NCBI GenBank assembly: GCA_009599575.1
Contig: VWND01000008.1
Span: 186,001 to 250,000, forward strand
Direction: 5' to 3'
Source: Blumeriella jaapii
Taxonomy: Eukaryota; Ascomycota; Leotiomycetes; Helotiales; Drepanopezizaceae
Length of the DNA stretch: 64,000 bases
Program-made: the position numbers and the translations under genes
Part shown: piece by piece, positions 22,698 to 33,740 of the stretch
Layout of the letters: every line of letters starts with the position of its first letter
Numbering within the stretch: position 1 is the stretch's first letter
Notes under the pieces: generated by a model
The model's input: only the letters and a program-made list of their open reading frames with translations
Database searches by the model: none
Told to the model about the DNA's origin: nothing

Positions 22698-22959
22698 TAT
22701 AACGATCTAATCAATCGGAAGGCTGGGAGATCAGTCAACTGGTCGCCGTATTCATATGGTATAAAACGAGCCTTTGGTTCTATAACAAAAATATTCATTT
22801 AGAATTAACAATTGCAGAAGGCAGAGGTTGTTAAGGGGAGAAAGCCTTATATATATAATAGTCTCCACAGTTAATGGGAGACCTACCAGAAGACCAGGGA
22901 GCTTGCAACTATACGTAGTTGCTGGGGTGACGCGAGGGGCAAACGAATGAGTCGTCACA
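22698..22959 (-). repeat. Gy1-b 5' LTR (262 bp)
   Basis: Same length as the left LTR. Plus strand begins TATAACGATC (mutated) and ends GTCGTCACA, followed by AAACT, the target duplication. Confidence 0.96.
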
Positions 22960-23010
22960 AAACTGACTGTTTTTAATAATTATTATTATTAAAAACTTTT
23001 AAAAAATAAA

Positions 23011-23373
23011 TTGGAATTATTTGTTTTAGACGGCGTTTCGGAATTATATTTAATATTGCTTTGTATTATAACTATTAATAGTATATATATTAAAATTTAT
23101 TTTTTAAACGATTCCGAAGCTACCGATAATTTTATTAATTATTTTTTCGTGCAATATTACGAATTGACTTTTATTTTACTTATTAACCCACGTAAATTTA
23201 CCGTGGTTAACGGTCGCTTTTTTATATACGACGACGTTATTACCCAATTTTCTTTTTATACCAAAATAGCCAGTTATATCGAATTAGTTATAGTTTTTAT
23301 TATAAAACTAAAAAAATACGATTTTATTCTAGGAAAACTTTGGCTTCGAAAACACAACTTTTATATTAACTGA
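23011..23373 (+). pseudogene. Gy2-a retropepsin
   Basis: Open for 120 residues. LNDSEATDNFINYFFVQYY is the retropepsin active-site region with DSE where DSG is required (G-to-A change), followed by RKFTVVNGR and KKYDFILGKLWLRKHN. The last matches the ILGxPWLxxHNPxI flap/end block of fungal Gypsy proteases. The catalytic Asp is present. It starts right after the re-entry point behind Gy1-b (22965). Confidence 0.9.
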
Positions 23374-23899
23374 ATTAAAAACACGTTTTGTTTCAATTTA
23401 AACTTCTGCCGTACGAATTGCTTGCTTTAGCATCTTTATTAATTGGCTATTTTAGGCCTAATAAAAAAAACGCTATTTTTACAAAACAAGCGTTTAACCA
23501 GTTATATTTCGTCGTATAAAAGCCGCTGTTTTTACCATTTTAGCTTTTTAACTCGGAATAAAAGTGTTTTTCAGCCTTTTTATACGAAATTAATTAATAA
23601 TTACAAAAGCTCGGCGCCGTAGTAAATAAAAATTAAAATTTTAAATTATTATCTGAAATCGATTAATTATATAAAAACGAGCTTTTTTAAACTAAACGAC
23701 AACGCTTATTAGCCGACTTTTATTTCGCCGAAGCTTTTTTAGAAGATATTCGTTTGGCTTTTTAAACCAAACCGCCAGTCGATTCTCGAATAAAACTTTT
23801 TCGATATTACTATTATTATTTGGCCGCTTTTGATTTTATTAAGGCCGATAAACTTGCATTTTATAAAAAAAGCGTTGATTATACGATAAAATTACGATC

Positions 23900-25150
23900 T
23901 GAAACTATTTTTTTATATAGCTTTTTGTATAATATATTAATTAATAAATTTTAAGTTTTGCGTAAGTTTTTTTAAAAAGAATTTCGAAAAAGGCTGGATT
24001 CAGGCCAGTTTTTTTTTCGCAGCTTTATTCGTTTTATTCGCGAAAAAATCAAAAAATAAATTGCGGTTTTGCGTCGATTACAAAACTTTTAACGCTATAA
24101 TTATTAAAAACCGGTACTTTTTACTATTAGTTTAAAAAACACTTTTTCGATTAAGCAAAGCGAAGTTTTATATTAAACTTAACGTTTTCGCCGCTTTTAA
24201 CAAAATTCGAATAAAAAAAGATTATAAATAGTTTACCGCGTTTAATACAAAATATAGCTTATTCGAATTTTTAATTATGCTTTTCGGTTTATGCAACGCT
24301 TTTGCTATTTTTTAATTTCGCATAAACGATATTTTACAATTTTATTTAAATATTTTTTGCATAATTTATATAAACGATATTTTTTAATTTATTTAAACGA
24401 TTTTTAAAAATACAAAAAACACGTTAATTTTATTTTTTAAGCTTTTACCGACGCTGATTTGCAATTGAATATAAAAAAGTGCGAATTCGAAATTCAAAAG
24501 GTCGTTTATTTAAAAATAATTATTTTTATTATTAAAATCAAAATAAATCCTAAAAAATTAAAAGCTATTACTGATTAAAAGCTTTCTTTTAACGTTAAAA
24601 ACGTATAAGCGTTTTTAGGTTTTGCAAATTTTTACCGAAGGTTTATTAAAAGTTTTTTTCGTATCGTTATTCTTTTAGTAAATTTAACGAAAAAGAATAT
24701 CAAATGGAATTTTAACGACGATTGTATTAAAACTTTCGAGTTTTTTAAATTAGCTTTTATTACGGCATTTACGTTGATTTATTTTAATTTCGATAAAAAG
24801 ATATTTGTTAAAATCGACGCTTTTGATTACGTTTTTTTAAGGATTTTCTTTTAGAAAAATAATACAGAAGTATTTTATTCAGTCGCTTTTATATTAAAAA
24901 AATTCGATTTAGCCGAATGCAATTACGAGATTTACGATAAAAAACTTTTCGCTATTGTACGCTGTTTCGAAGATTAGCGAGCCGAATTACAAAAAGCTGC
25001 TTATTCGATTCGAGTATTTACAAACCATCGAAATTTGAAATATTTTATAATAATTAAGCAATTTTAACCGACGTTAAATACGATAAAGCGAGTTTTTAGC
25101 TGGTTTTGATTTTGTAATTACTTTTAGACTTAAAAAACAAAATAGTAAAT
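23900..25150 (+). pseudogene. Gy2-a reverse transcriptase and RNase H
   Basis: Stops are frequent but order is clear. RT: LFAKKSKNKLRFCVDYKTFN near 24045-24090, then NRYFLLLV, a YSLFEFLIMLFGLCNA block near 24260-24300, and the catalytic YINDIF at 24367-24378 (first Asp to Asn). RNase H: near 24940-24975 YDKKLFAIV, and near 25010-25050 VFTNHRNLKYF (usual TDHKNLxYF, with D changed to N). Bases 23375-23900 are the degraded protease-RT linker. Confidence 0.88.
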
Positions 25151-25299
25151 CTGACTTTTTAACCCGACGTTTTTAAGATTTTTTTCAAAACTTTTCAGAC
25201 GAAAAGATCCAGTTCCAAAATCAAACTTTTTTTAAGGAATATTATTTAACTAAAGTTTTAAACGCTTTTTTAGCTTTGCTAAAATTAATATCCGAAGCA

Positions 25300-26560
25300 G
25301 ACGACGAAAAGCTTTTACGACTTTTGAATAAATATTATTTTATTAACAAACTGTGAATTATTATTAAGAAAGAAATGTTTAAACCAAAGGGTATTTCGAA
25401 ATCTAAGATTTTACAATTTTTTAAATATATTATACGTAATAATAAATTATACTTTCGAAACCGATTTTACGTTTTTGATATATTAGATTTAAACGTTTTT
25501 ATTCGTACCTGGCTTTTACAAATGGCTCACGATTTAATAAAAACAGGTTATTCCGGCAAAAACAAATTTTATAAAATTATTAATAGAAATTATTACTGGC
25601 CATTAATTTTTAAAAATTGCAAAAGATTTATACGGAATTGCAACGGCTGTTTTCGTAATACAAGCATTAATCAACGATATCAAAATCTTTTTAAACTTTT
25701 ATTTATTCCGTTACGCCGATAAAGTTATATATCGGTCGATTTTATAAGCTTTTTCCTTGTGAAAAAACATAAAAGTCGATACAATTTAATTATAATAGTA
25801 GTTTGCCGTTTTATTAAAAAACGATATTATACAACTTGTTATATTATTATAAAAGCAATAAATTTAGCTAAATTGTTTTGCAAAGATATTTAGCGTTTAT
25901 ATAGTTTTTTCGATTTTATAGTTTCCGACCGAGATTTTTTGTTTGTTTTATAATTTTGAAAAACTATTAATTACCGTTTCGAAACTAATATTACGCTATC
26001 CATTAGCTTTTACTTCGAAACAAACGGCCAAACCGAAAACGCGAACGTATATCTGCTTTTTTATTTAAGGCAATTTATTAAATACGCTTAAGGAAATTGG
26101 AAAGATTGGCTTTCTTTAATCGAATTCGCAGCTAATAACGTTGTAAACGCTTTTTACCGGAGTTTCCTTTTTTTACGCTAATAAAGGTTTTTATTTACGA
26201 ATAAGCTTTTTTTTATTTAAATTTATTTTAGAATTTATTTTACGTATTTTATAAATAGCAGATATTAAAAGAAACAATTTTGCCGATAAAATAAAAAAAA
26301 TAAAACTATTTTTACGTACGAATCTGATTTTAGCGCTGGCCGACCAAAAATACCATTTTAATCGAAACCGCCAATTAACGCCTGCTTATCGAATAAGAAA
26401 TAGCGTGTTTTTTAATAAACGCAATATAACTTTTATCAAATCAATTAAAAAGCTTAACAATAAGTTTTACGGTTTTTACAAAATCGCCGAAGTTTTAAAA
26501 TTTTTTATAGTTATAAATTAAAACTGCTTTTCGAGCAAAAACTATTTTATTTTGTTTTTT
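25300..26560 (+). pseudogene. Gy2-a integrase
   Basis: An open piece of 115 residues (25375-25722) contains LLQMAHDLIKTGYSGKNKFY and YYWPLIFKNCKRFIRNCNGC, the HHCC zinc domain; the second His reads Tyr and CNGC is kept. The core continues with SVDFIS (25730), IVVCRFIKK, then IVSDRDFLF near 25915 (second Asp region) and FETNGQTENANVYL near 26015 (D-G-Q-T-E block with the Glu). The C-terminal domain reads INLLKPAYDDF near 26570. Stops fall mostly where Trp, Gln or Arg codons would fit. Confidence 0.93.
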
Positions 26561-26658
26561 ATATCAATTTGCTCAAACCTGCCTACGACGATTTTCTTTT
26601 AAAGCAGAAAAACCTTTTTTTACCGCCAGTTTTTATAAACGCCGATGAAAATTTGTTA

Positions 26659-26832
26659 TGAATTATAAATATTATTTTCGATTCCAAACGAAATTCCAAT
26701 TTTTTTTATTTTATATAATAGCGTGGTTATAACGCGGAAAACCAGTTTTAGGAGCCATTGGAAAACGTTGTTAACATATACAATTTTATAACAGAATTCG
26801 CTTTAAGATTCTTTTACAAACTTTATTCGACC
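26659..26832 (+). pseudogene. Gy2-a chromodomain and C-terminal tail
   Basis: The frame reads IINIIFDSKRNSNFFYFI, two stops, RGYNAENQF, a stop, then EPLENVVNIYNFITEFALRF and YPTK-like YSTKSK. It matches the chromodomain layout W-E-V-E-x-I-L-x-S-K-R-x-x-x-x-x-Y-L-V-K-W-R-G-Y; stops fall at Trp or Lys positions. A basic tail open to 27120 follows. The same stretch read backwards (26823-27176) gives a shadow frame. Confidence 0.82.
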
Positions 26833-27143
26833 AAATCAAAACTGGCTAAAGCCAGAATTGCTAATAAAAAACGTATCAAAACCATAAATAACGAAAACAA
26901 TATTATATTACCAAAAAAAACTTTTACAACACGTACTACGCATAAAACGATTATAATCAATTTCTTTTCCGTCGCTAAAATATTTGTTGTTTTGCTACCG
27001 AAACTAAGAAAACCTGCTTTTTTTATAAATTTAGCTAAACTTCGCATTCGTTTACAAACGCGCCTCGCGAACGAAGCTCGATTTATAAAAGTAAATTCCG
27101 ACGATAAAAAAATTAAATAAAAAAAATAAGAAGAAGGATCATA

Positions 27144-27318
27144 TATAAAAAAATAAAACGTTAATTCGTTAATCACGTGGTCCGAAAATCACGTTATTAT
27201 TACGTGATATCGGAGCCCGCACATATTATATCTTAAACTTTACGACACTTCTAAACTTAAAACCCCGTAGTTAATACAAATCATCTACGAACCTTCTGTT
27301 CGTTCGCACCCCTTGACA
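27144..27318 (+). repeat. Gy2-a 3' LTR (175 bp)
   Basis: Aligns base for base with the 5' LTR; its first 27 bases differ only by G-to-A and C-to-T changes. It ends TTGACA and is followed by the CCTGG duplication at 27319-27323. A purine-rich run (AATAAGAAGAAGGA) precedes it as candidate polypurine tract. Confidence 0.96.
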
Positions 27319-27323
27319 CCTGG

Positions 27324-27610
27324 ATTCGTTAAGTTCTACAGGAAATAGGTTACAATCGCCCAGATGCTTAATGTATCGAAATAAATTGCGACAGCCAAAA
27401 AGCTTTTTTATTGGCTGAAAACCCCGAATATTATCAACGCATAAAATATATTAATATTAAATACTATTACGTTCGTTCCGAAATTGCTATTAATAAGCTA
27501 GATTTGTATTACGTTTAAAACAAAAATAATGCAACTGACGGCTTTACAAAGCCATTTTCGGAAATTAACCACGTTGCATAATATAAGCTGCTAAGCTTAT
27601 AATTATTCGA
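27324..27610 (+). pseudogene. Co1-a RNase H, C-terminal end
   Basis: Continues the frame broken at 14896: WIRQVLQEIGYNRPDA, then CIEINCDSQKAFLLAENPEY and, after stops, VRSEIAINKLDLYYV and NNATDGFTKPFSEINHVA. This is the typical Copia ending (D-N-Q-S-A-I/A-L-A-x-N-P, then H-I-D-I-x-x-H-x-x-R, then A-D-x-L-T-K-P). The match across the 12.4-kb gap confirms the nesting. Bases 27611-27815 are the untranslated 3' region, with a G-rich purine end (AAAAGGGTG) before the LTR. Confidence 0.95.
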
Positions 27611-27824
27611 TTTGAAGGTTTAATGCAAAATTAATAGAAAAAAGGATATATTATATATACAAATATAGAAGGTTTTACAGCGCTTTTTAAAAACGCTGAG
27701 TTTACTCTTAGAATATACAAAATAAATGACGCACAGAATATATATAACGTTATAGCTAGTTTTTCTACTGACAGGCATATTGCAATCAGCTTTAAAGCTG
27801 CTATTGCACGCTGTCAAAAGGGTG

Positions 27825-28007
27825 TGTTGCTAGATTAAGTGTCACGTGTTGCTTATATAACTGGTTGCCAAAACGACTAATTCCCGAATACCGTGCACGC
27901 CCCATAAGGGCGCACACCATACCTAGAATACTACTACAAGTTAATCAACCCTATCGTGTGCATTTATTTCTTTTTCTGTCTACTAACTAGTTAAGATATT
28001 AGTAATA
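27825..28007 (+). repeat. Co1-a 3' LTR (183 bp)
   Basis: Begins TGTTGCTAGATTAAGTG and ends TTAGTAATA, near-perfect inverted ends with the CTAGCAATA type seen in Co1-b. It carries CACGTG at 27843-27848 and is 6 bp longer than the Co1-b LTRs owing to small insertions. Confidence 0.94.
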
Positions 28008-28059
28008 TATACTATTAATAATTATAATACAAAACAATATCAAATATAATTTCGGAACG

Positions 28060-29560
28060 CCGTTTAAAGCAGATATTTTCAATTTATTTTTTAAAAATCT
28101 TTAATAATAACAATTATCAGAAACAGTTAGTTTTCCGACTTTTTTACTTCGGCCTTAGCTTTTTTAATTTAAAAAAAATCGGAATAATTAGCAGCGCGGT
28201 GTTTATCGCTGGCATATTAAAAGCAAAAATTATTAGCAAAAAGATAAATTCGGCGAGCTAACTTTTCGGCATTATTTATTAAGCGTTTGTTTTTGGCTAT
28301 ATCGACTGCGATTTATATAATTGCTTTGGTTTAAATAGCGCTAAGATTTATAAAATCGTTTTAAATAATAGTCGTAATAGCAGTTTTAAATATAAAAGCA
28401 GAAAAAATAATTTCCGTATTGCGGCCTCCGGTTTTATAATAATTAAAATTTAATTATCGAAAAACGGTATCGGTTTCGCGTATTTAAGCGCAAAAATTAA
28501 TAAAATCGGTTTTTAAATCGGAAAAGTTAATATACGATAAGCGGATAATTATATTAAAATAAAAAGCTTTGCGCAAAATAGCGATAGCGGCTTTGTTATT
28601 AAACTTAATATAACTTTTAATTTCCAGCTAAATAAGAAAAAAAATAAACAGGAATTAATTACTTTGCTTAAAAAATAAAATTTTTTTAAATGCATCTGCT
28701 TGTTAATTAAAAACACCGAACGATTATTAAAAAAACTTAAATTATTTTTGCAATAATTAAATAAAAAAAGGTGTTGTTCGTACGTAAACTTTTTTGTAAA
28801 ACGTTTTTGATTATATCGGAAAAGCGGAAGAAAAAATAATTTATGCGATTCTGTTCGGTCGTATATTAATTTTAATTAAAACGAAGTTTTAAAATTATAT
28901 TTTAAAAAAAATAGTAAAATGCTTCGTAACGTTGCCGATGCTATTCGAATTTATAAATTTATCGAAGTCGGAAAAAGCAAATGTTTTTTTTTTTTGCGTT
29001 TAAAATATTCGGTGTATTTTAACTGATAGAAGTTTGTTTTCGGAAGTTAGCAAGCTCGGCTTCGCGGTTTTTTTAAATTTTTTTTTTTAAAAAACCCTTT
29101 TTTTTTTAATATTATACCGTTTAAACATTCAGTTTTTAAGCGAAATTATTCAGTTTGGCTTTAAATAATATTATTATATCGTTCTGCTTTACCGCGTAAG
29201 CGAAAATATCGAAAATTTCTTAAAAGCAGGCTTTCGTATTAGCGATCAGAGCGGCGACGATTTAGTCGAGATATTTAAAATGCTTCAAAATAAAACAATT
29301 AGGAAATTCCGATAACTTAAATAGTTTCGATATTTTCGGTATTAATGCCCGTTAAAAAAAAAGCGTAAAATATATTTTGTTTCGAAATATAAGCAAAAGC
29401 AGAACAGGATTTTTCGAATATAAGTTTTATATTAGAAAAAATTATCGTTTCGTAGTTTCGTATAAAAGGTCGTAAAAATCGTAAAATTATTATCGCGATA
29501 AAATTGATTTTTTGTATACGCAAAAGCAAAACAAAATTGGCAGGCTTTTTTAATTCGAGG
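28060..29560 (-). pseudogene. Gy2-b gag region
   Basis: Read on the minus strand it parallels Gy2-a 15100-16560. The knuckle region near 28200-28270 keeps the LANNFCF-type and DKHRAANYSDFF context but has lost Cys codons. An open piece at 29317-29529 (70 residues) falls in the N-terminal half. No stretch is long enough to encode gag. Confidence 0.75.
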
Positions 29561-29598
29561 GCTGAAATAAAAGTGTCAAAAGGGTTTGATAGTTAATA

Positions 29599-29784
29599 TG
29601 TCAAAAGGTGCGAACGAGCAGAAGGTTCGTAGGTGATTTGCATTAATTACGAGGTTTTTAAGTTAGAAGTGCCGCGAATTCTAAAATATAATATATATGG
29701 ATAATCACGTGGTTCCGATGTCACGTAACAACAACGTGACTTTCGGATCACGTGACCAACGAACTGATGTCCCATCCTCTCACA
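29599..29784 (-). repeat. Gy2-b 5' LTR (186 bp)
   Basis: Plus strand begins TGTCAAAAGGTGCGAACG and ends CCTCTCACA. Compared with Gy2-a it has an 11-bp net gain in the middle. It holds CACGTG at 29706-29711 and 29749-29754. Well preserved, so a useful unmutated reference for the family. Confidence 0.94.
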
Positions 29785-29989
29785 GCGCTATCGAAAATAA
29801 AAAAAACAGAATAGCAAAACAGCTATAACTCACGACCGAAAGCGGAAGAAACAGCTATAATTCACGACCGAAAGCGGAAAAAACCGCACGTTATTTCGAA
29901 GGCGTAACGTATATTATATACGAAAACATACGCATAAAAAAATCAATCGCTTTTAAAAATTAAAGGCCTAAAAAAAAAAAATATTAAAA
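29785..29989. other. Unclassified AT-rich spacer with a duplicated 32-bp unit
   Basis: Lies between Gy2-b and Co3-b and, with 58339-58789, forms the DNA into which Co3-b went (TAAAA duplication at 29985-29989 and 58339-58343). It contains two near-identical copies of a unit starting ACAGCTATAAYTCACGACC, period 32 bp, at 29819-29882. I do not recognise a gene. Confidence 0.7.
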
Positions 29990-30291
29990 TATTGCGCTAT
30001 ATTTACATTCCTTTATTATCTTTCATTTTTTTTGTTCCAGATTCATTCTTCCTGTACGCTTTCAGTAGTTAAATATTCCTGAAGCTCGGAAAAGCTCGTA
30101 GTCACGTGATAACGAGCCTCTTCGGAGACTAGTTTTTCCGAGCGACTGACTAAGCGAGCCCGAACCTTCCGTTTTCTGCGGAAAGCTCGCCAGTCAGACT
30201 TAAAATAATACAAATAATATTTTATTGCATACAATTTATCCGTCCTAGCTTCCGATGAAAGTTTCTACCGACTATTCGGCTATGCACGACA
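29990..30291 (+). repeat. Co3-b 5' LTR (302 bp)
   Basis: Begins TATTGCGCTA (from TGTTGCGCTA) and ends TGCACGACA. CACGTG at 30103-30108. The opposite strand keeps a 63-residue open frame at 30043-30234, also open in Co3-a (51207-51395), which is an LTR frame and not a separate gene. Confidence 0.96.
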
Positions 30292-30302
30292 GTTATAAGC
30301 TT
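30292..30302 (+). promoter_or_regulatory. Co3-b primer-binding site (half tRNA-iMet type)
   Basis: GTTATAAGCTT adjoins the 5' LTR. Undoing RIP-type changes gives the same start as Co1-b and Co3-a, complementary to the anticodon arm of initiator tRNA-Met (GGGCUCAUAACC). Copia elements are known to prime from such an internal tRNA fragment. Confidence 0.65.
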
Positions 30303-31950
30303 CGAAGCCAATTAATAAGCTTTTTTTTATAATGCATACGCTAAGAAACTCGTTAGGAGCTTTTATCGGTCAATTCATTCGAATTGTCAAAAAAAATTCG
30401 TAAAAGATTATATTTTGCAAAATTTTCTTTATTTAGCAAAAGGCTACGAATCGATAAAAGGCTATTGAAAATGCGGAAAGCATTAATTCTTCGATTTTTT
30501 TAATTTACAAATTTTATTTTTATTTTTTTACTTTTTTCAATTTAATTAATCGAATTTTTATAACGAAAATAATATATCGGCTTTTACGAAAAAAAAGGTT
30601 TTCTTTTACGACTCAAAATCGTGAATTTTTTAATTAAAAGCGTACAAATTTCATCGATCAGAAATCTTTTCCTTCGATTATATCGATTCTGACTTTTTAT
30701 TTCGCTTTTTTATTAATAAACGATTATAAAAACAATTTTTATATTAGTTTATCGATTAGAAAAACAAAAAGCGTTAAACAAACTACGATCGAAAGTGCGC
30801 CGAATACAACGGCATAACCGAAGCAGAAAAGGCCGCCGTTACGATTAATAATTTTTCCGACAGATTTCGATTAGCTAATTTAACTTTCGACGATTTAAAA
30901 AATAAAATCGATTACTTTTTCAAAAACTATTTAAAAAAGCTTAAAAAGTAGCAGAAGTACGATACTGCCTACCAAAAGTTGTTCGATTAAATTTTTTTTA
31001 ATTATAAAAACTAATTTAATAAATTTTGCAATTGCTTAATCGAAAATTAACATTATTAATAATAAAAAAGCGTACGCCATTTTTTACACTAATTTACAAA
31101 AAGATTTTTTAATAAATGGAAATATACGTAAGGTTAAGAATCCATATTATAAAAAAAAGCAGAAATTATTCCAAGCATTTGTTCGTATTTTAAAAAAAAA
31201 TATTGCCTCTGCACATTTTTCCGTAATTAGCTTCGTCAAATCTAATTACAAAAATATTTTTCGTAAAGCGTATAACGGAAAAATAAATATGACCGAATAA
31301 GTAAAAAAATAGCAGACCGCTTATAAAACAGCTATCGAATATAAGATTTCTGATATAAATAGCCGCTACGCTGCTACCGATTTTCTCGACGCAATCGCCG
31401 TATATATTAATTTATAATAAACGAACGGAAAAAAAGCTAAATATTTAAAAAACGAATTTGCCGGCTTTTTTATAAAAAAGATTTTAATCGAACTAAGCTT
31501 TATAATCTTTTTTTTTAAAAACAACCGAGGATTCGATAATTCAGGCCGAAAAGTCGGAGTTTTCGCCATTTTTTTTTTTTTCGATTCTGAAAACAACGAT
31601 ATTTCGAAAAATCGTAGAAAAAAAAAAAGGAAAAAAAAAACAAAAAGAAAAAAAAAAAAAGTATAACTGTTTATGCGATATTCCTAAGAAGCGCTATTTC
31701 TATTTCCTAATCGATTATAAAAAGCTTTTGTACGCAATAAATAATCGTTGTAAAAAAAAAAAGACTTTTCCCAATTTTTTAAATAGACAAAAAATCGCTG
31801 AAATGCGAAAAAAACTGTTTTTTAATTATAAAAAAGCTTTAAAAACTCTGAATAAAAAAAATATTTAAATAATCGCAATTAACAAAATTCTTAAAATTTT
31901 AATAATTAAGCCAAAACAGATTTTAAAATCAATTTTTAAAAACGACCAGA
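30303..31950 (+). pseudogene. Co3-b gag region
   Basis: Colinear with 49500-51130 of Co3-a. Readable pieces near 31350-31420 (SRYAATDFLDAIAVYI) and 31440-31530 (KAKYLKNEFAGFFIKKI) suit a gag helix region. Near 31660-31745 comes a Lys-rich run followed by YNCLCDIPKKRYFYFLI, a decayed form of the C-x-C-G-x-x-H-x-x-x-x-C knuckle seen in some fungal Copia gags. Stops are dense; the 76-residue frame at 31366-31596 on the other strand is a shadow. Confidence 0.65.
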
Positions 31951-33740
31951 AAAAATCTTTTACCGCAACTTTCTGTTTTTCTTACTTTAATGCGATTAAA
32001 AAGCACTTCGGAATCAACGTTTTAATTTTAAAACTTAATTAATATTATCTTTTGAACAAAAGTACTTTTTTTAATAATTGTTTTAAAATTTATTTAATAA
32101 ACGATAGAGATTTTTTTATCGAGAGATTTTACAAAAAAATTAATAAATTTACCAACAGCGTTTATGCAAATATATAAAATTTTTCAATCGTCGGAAAAAG
32201 AAATCGTCTGATAAAAAAAGCTTTTCGCAAAAAAAATAAAAAGCTTTGAAATATAATTTTTAACAACGTGGCGTTCGTTCCAAATTTTATTATTAATATT
32301 ATTTCCGTTAGTTTTTTAGCTAAAAAAAATTACTAATTCCAAAGGTCAGATAATACTTTTCGTTTTAAAAGTTTTGAAAGCTTTATTTTAAAACGTTAAT
32401 ATCAAACGATCGCCGATTTTTATATATTTAAATATATTAAAATCAACTGCTTTTTTTATTCGTATTTTCCACGTAATAATTTGAATTTTTTAAAACGTAA
32501 TTCGCTCGGCCTAATAATTTATACAATTTCGAAACGTCGTACGCGCTATAAGTTTAAAAAAAGCAGCGTATTTACGTACGATCGGAATAACGATGCGCGC
32601 TTATAGCATTTTCGTTCGGACTATTTAAATAAAAACGCGCTCGAAAAGCTAATCGAAAACATTCGTAAAATAAAAATCAAAAGCTTAACCAAAATAAAAT
32701 GCGAAAAATATGCTGTTACGTATTTAAAGCAAATAATTTCAAAAGCAATATTAAAAAACAAATTTTCCAGGCCTTTTTTTCGCATCGGCTGAAACTTTTA
32801 CGATTATCTTAAAAATCGTAAAAAAGTTTATAACGGCTCGACGTAAATATTTTTAATATAAAACGAATATAATAAAAAAATTTAAACCTTCGTTATTAAA
32901 ACGAAAAAATATAAAAATCGTTTTAAACCGTTTTCAAACGTTCGACGCATAAGTAAAACGCTAATACAACCTTTTTATTTGCAAAATTCGATAAAATAAC
33001 AAATCGTCGATAATTCTAAAATAAAAAAACATTATTTCGAAATATTAAAAATAAGCGGAGCGCGAAAGTATCGATCTAAAATTGATTTTATTTTACGTGC
33101 ACCAGCCAAATAGCTCGATCGAACGAATAGAAAAAAAAGTAATTACACGTTCGATAAAAATAAAAATTAAAGCGGGCTTTTTAATTTTTTTTTGGCCCGA
33201 AACGATAAAAGCAGCAGCGCATTTATATAATATATCGCCGCTTGCGAAAAAACAATTTAAATTTTTAAATAAAGTTTTGCATAATTAATTTAAATAATAT
33301 TTTCGGTATTACGATCCTGCTATTATAAAAGCGCGTACGGCCGATTTTAAATCAGATTAAAGCAAAGTTTATGCGTACGAAATTCGTACGTATTTAATAA
33401 TAAAAAATCGAAAAGCTATAAAATATAAAAAAAAAATTAAAGTTTTTCCGAAAAAATATATCGGATATTTAATTAAATATAACGCTTCTAATATTTACAA
33501 AATCTAAATGTTTTAGCTAATGCGTATAATTACGAGCCGAAACGTAATATTTAACGAATTTAAATTTTACTTTTCGAAAGCTAAAAGTCCAAATCCTATA
33601 ATTAAATTAAAGTTTTAAAAAACCGTAAAGTTTATCGAAAACGCGGAAAACGAAAAAGCTTAAAACGCTAAATATCAGATATTAGCGAGCGGTCTTAATA
33701 ACGGCGCAGACCAGCAAAACTCGATGTATTAAAAAAAAAG
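31951..33740 (+). pseudogene. Co3-b protease and integrase region
   Basis: Broken frames lead to 33082-33288, 68 residues reading VHQPNSSIERIEKKVITRSI then FFWPETIKAAAHLYNISPLA. This is the end of a Copia integrase (Q-N-G-x-x-E-R-x-x-R-x-I, then F-W-x-E-A-x-x-T-A-x-Y-L-x-N-x-x-P). It matches Co3-a 48164-48355 closely. Co2 enters at 33740 within the C-terminal integrase domain. Protease is expected upstream but I could not locate its active site. Confidence 0.88.

Larger units (their letters stand above)
16561..22959 (-). mobile_element. Gy1-b: complete Gypsy chromovirus (6,399 bp), best preserved
   Basis: It has two 262-bp LTRs (16561-16822 and 22698-22959). Target duplication is AAATT (16556-16560) against AAACT (22960-22964), one C-to-T apart; the unoccupied site in Gy2-b reads AAACT. 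Going leftwards from 22697: gag, retropepsin, RT, RNase H, integrase and chromodomain. It has the longest surviving pol frame of the window (226 residues), so it is probably the youngest, or the least RIP-exposed, element. Frames still contain stops and the catalytic YxDD reads YLNN. Confidence 0.97.
14897..27318 (+). mobile_element. Gy2-a: Gypsy chromovirus with Gy1-b nested inside
   Basis: It has two 175-bp LTRs (14897-15071 and 27144-27318) and a perfect CCTGG target duplication (14892-14896, 27319-27323) inside the Co1-a RNase H gene. Own length without Gy1-b and its duplication is 6,018 bp. Order on the plus strand: gag with an intact zinc knuckle, interruption by Gy1-b, protease, RT, RNase H, integrase with an HHCC-type zinc domain, then chromodomain. 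A second copy of the family, Gy2-b, shows the site without Gy1-b. Confidence 0.97.
5505..28007 (+). mobile_element. Co1-a: Copia LTR retrotransposon, split three times
   Basis: A plus-strand Copia element whose pieces are 5505-7262, 13703-14896 and 27324-28007; Gy3 and Gy2-a sit between them. Its 5' third is missing from the window because Un1 entered at 5504/5505. Joined, the remnant is 3,636 bp and colinear with the 3' 3,635 bp of Co1-b. It covers integrase, RT, RNase H and a 3' LTR (27825-28007). The copy to its right, Gy2-b, breaks off exactly at the LTR end, so Co1-a is inserted in Gy2-b, with TATAC (28008-28012) as the candidate right duplication copy. Confidence 0.92.
28008..29784 (-). 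mobile_element. Gy2-b: 5' part of a Gypsy element, cut by Co1-a
   Basis: A minus-strand copy of the Gy2 family: 5' LTR at 29599-29784 and gag running leftwards. It stops at the Co1-a LTR end at a point equivalent to about 23085 of Gy2-a, just inside the protease. The rest should lie left of the missing Co1-a 5' end, outside the window. GCGCT (29785-29789) is the candidate right target duplication. At the Gy1-b site it is unoccupied. Confidence 0.9.

Noticed and set aside
30043..30234. Frame of 62-63 residues open in two Co3 LTRs (also 51207-51395)
   Set aside because: It lies wholly inside the LTR, has no start context that makes sense, and its conservation follows from LTR identity.
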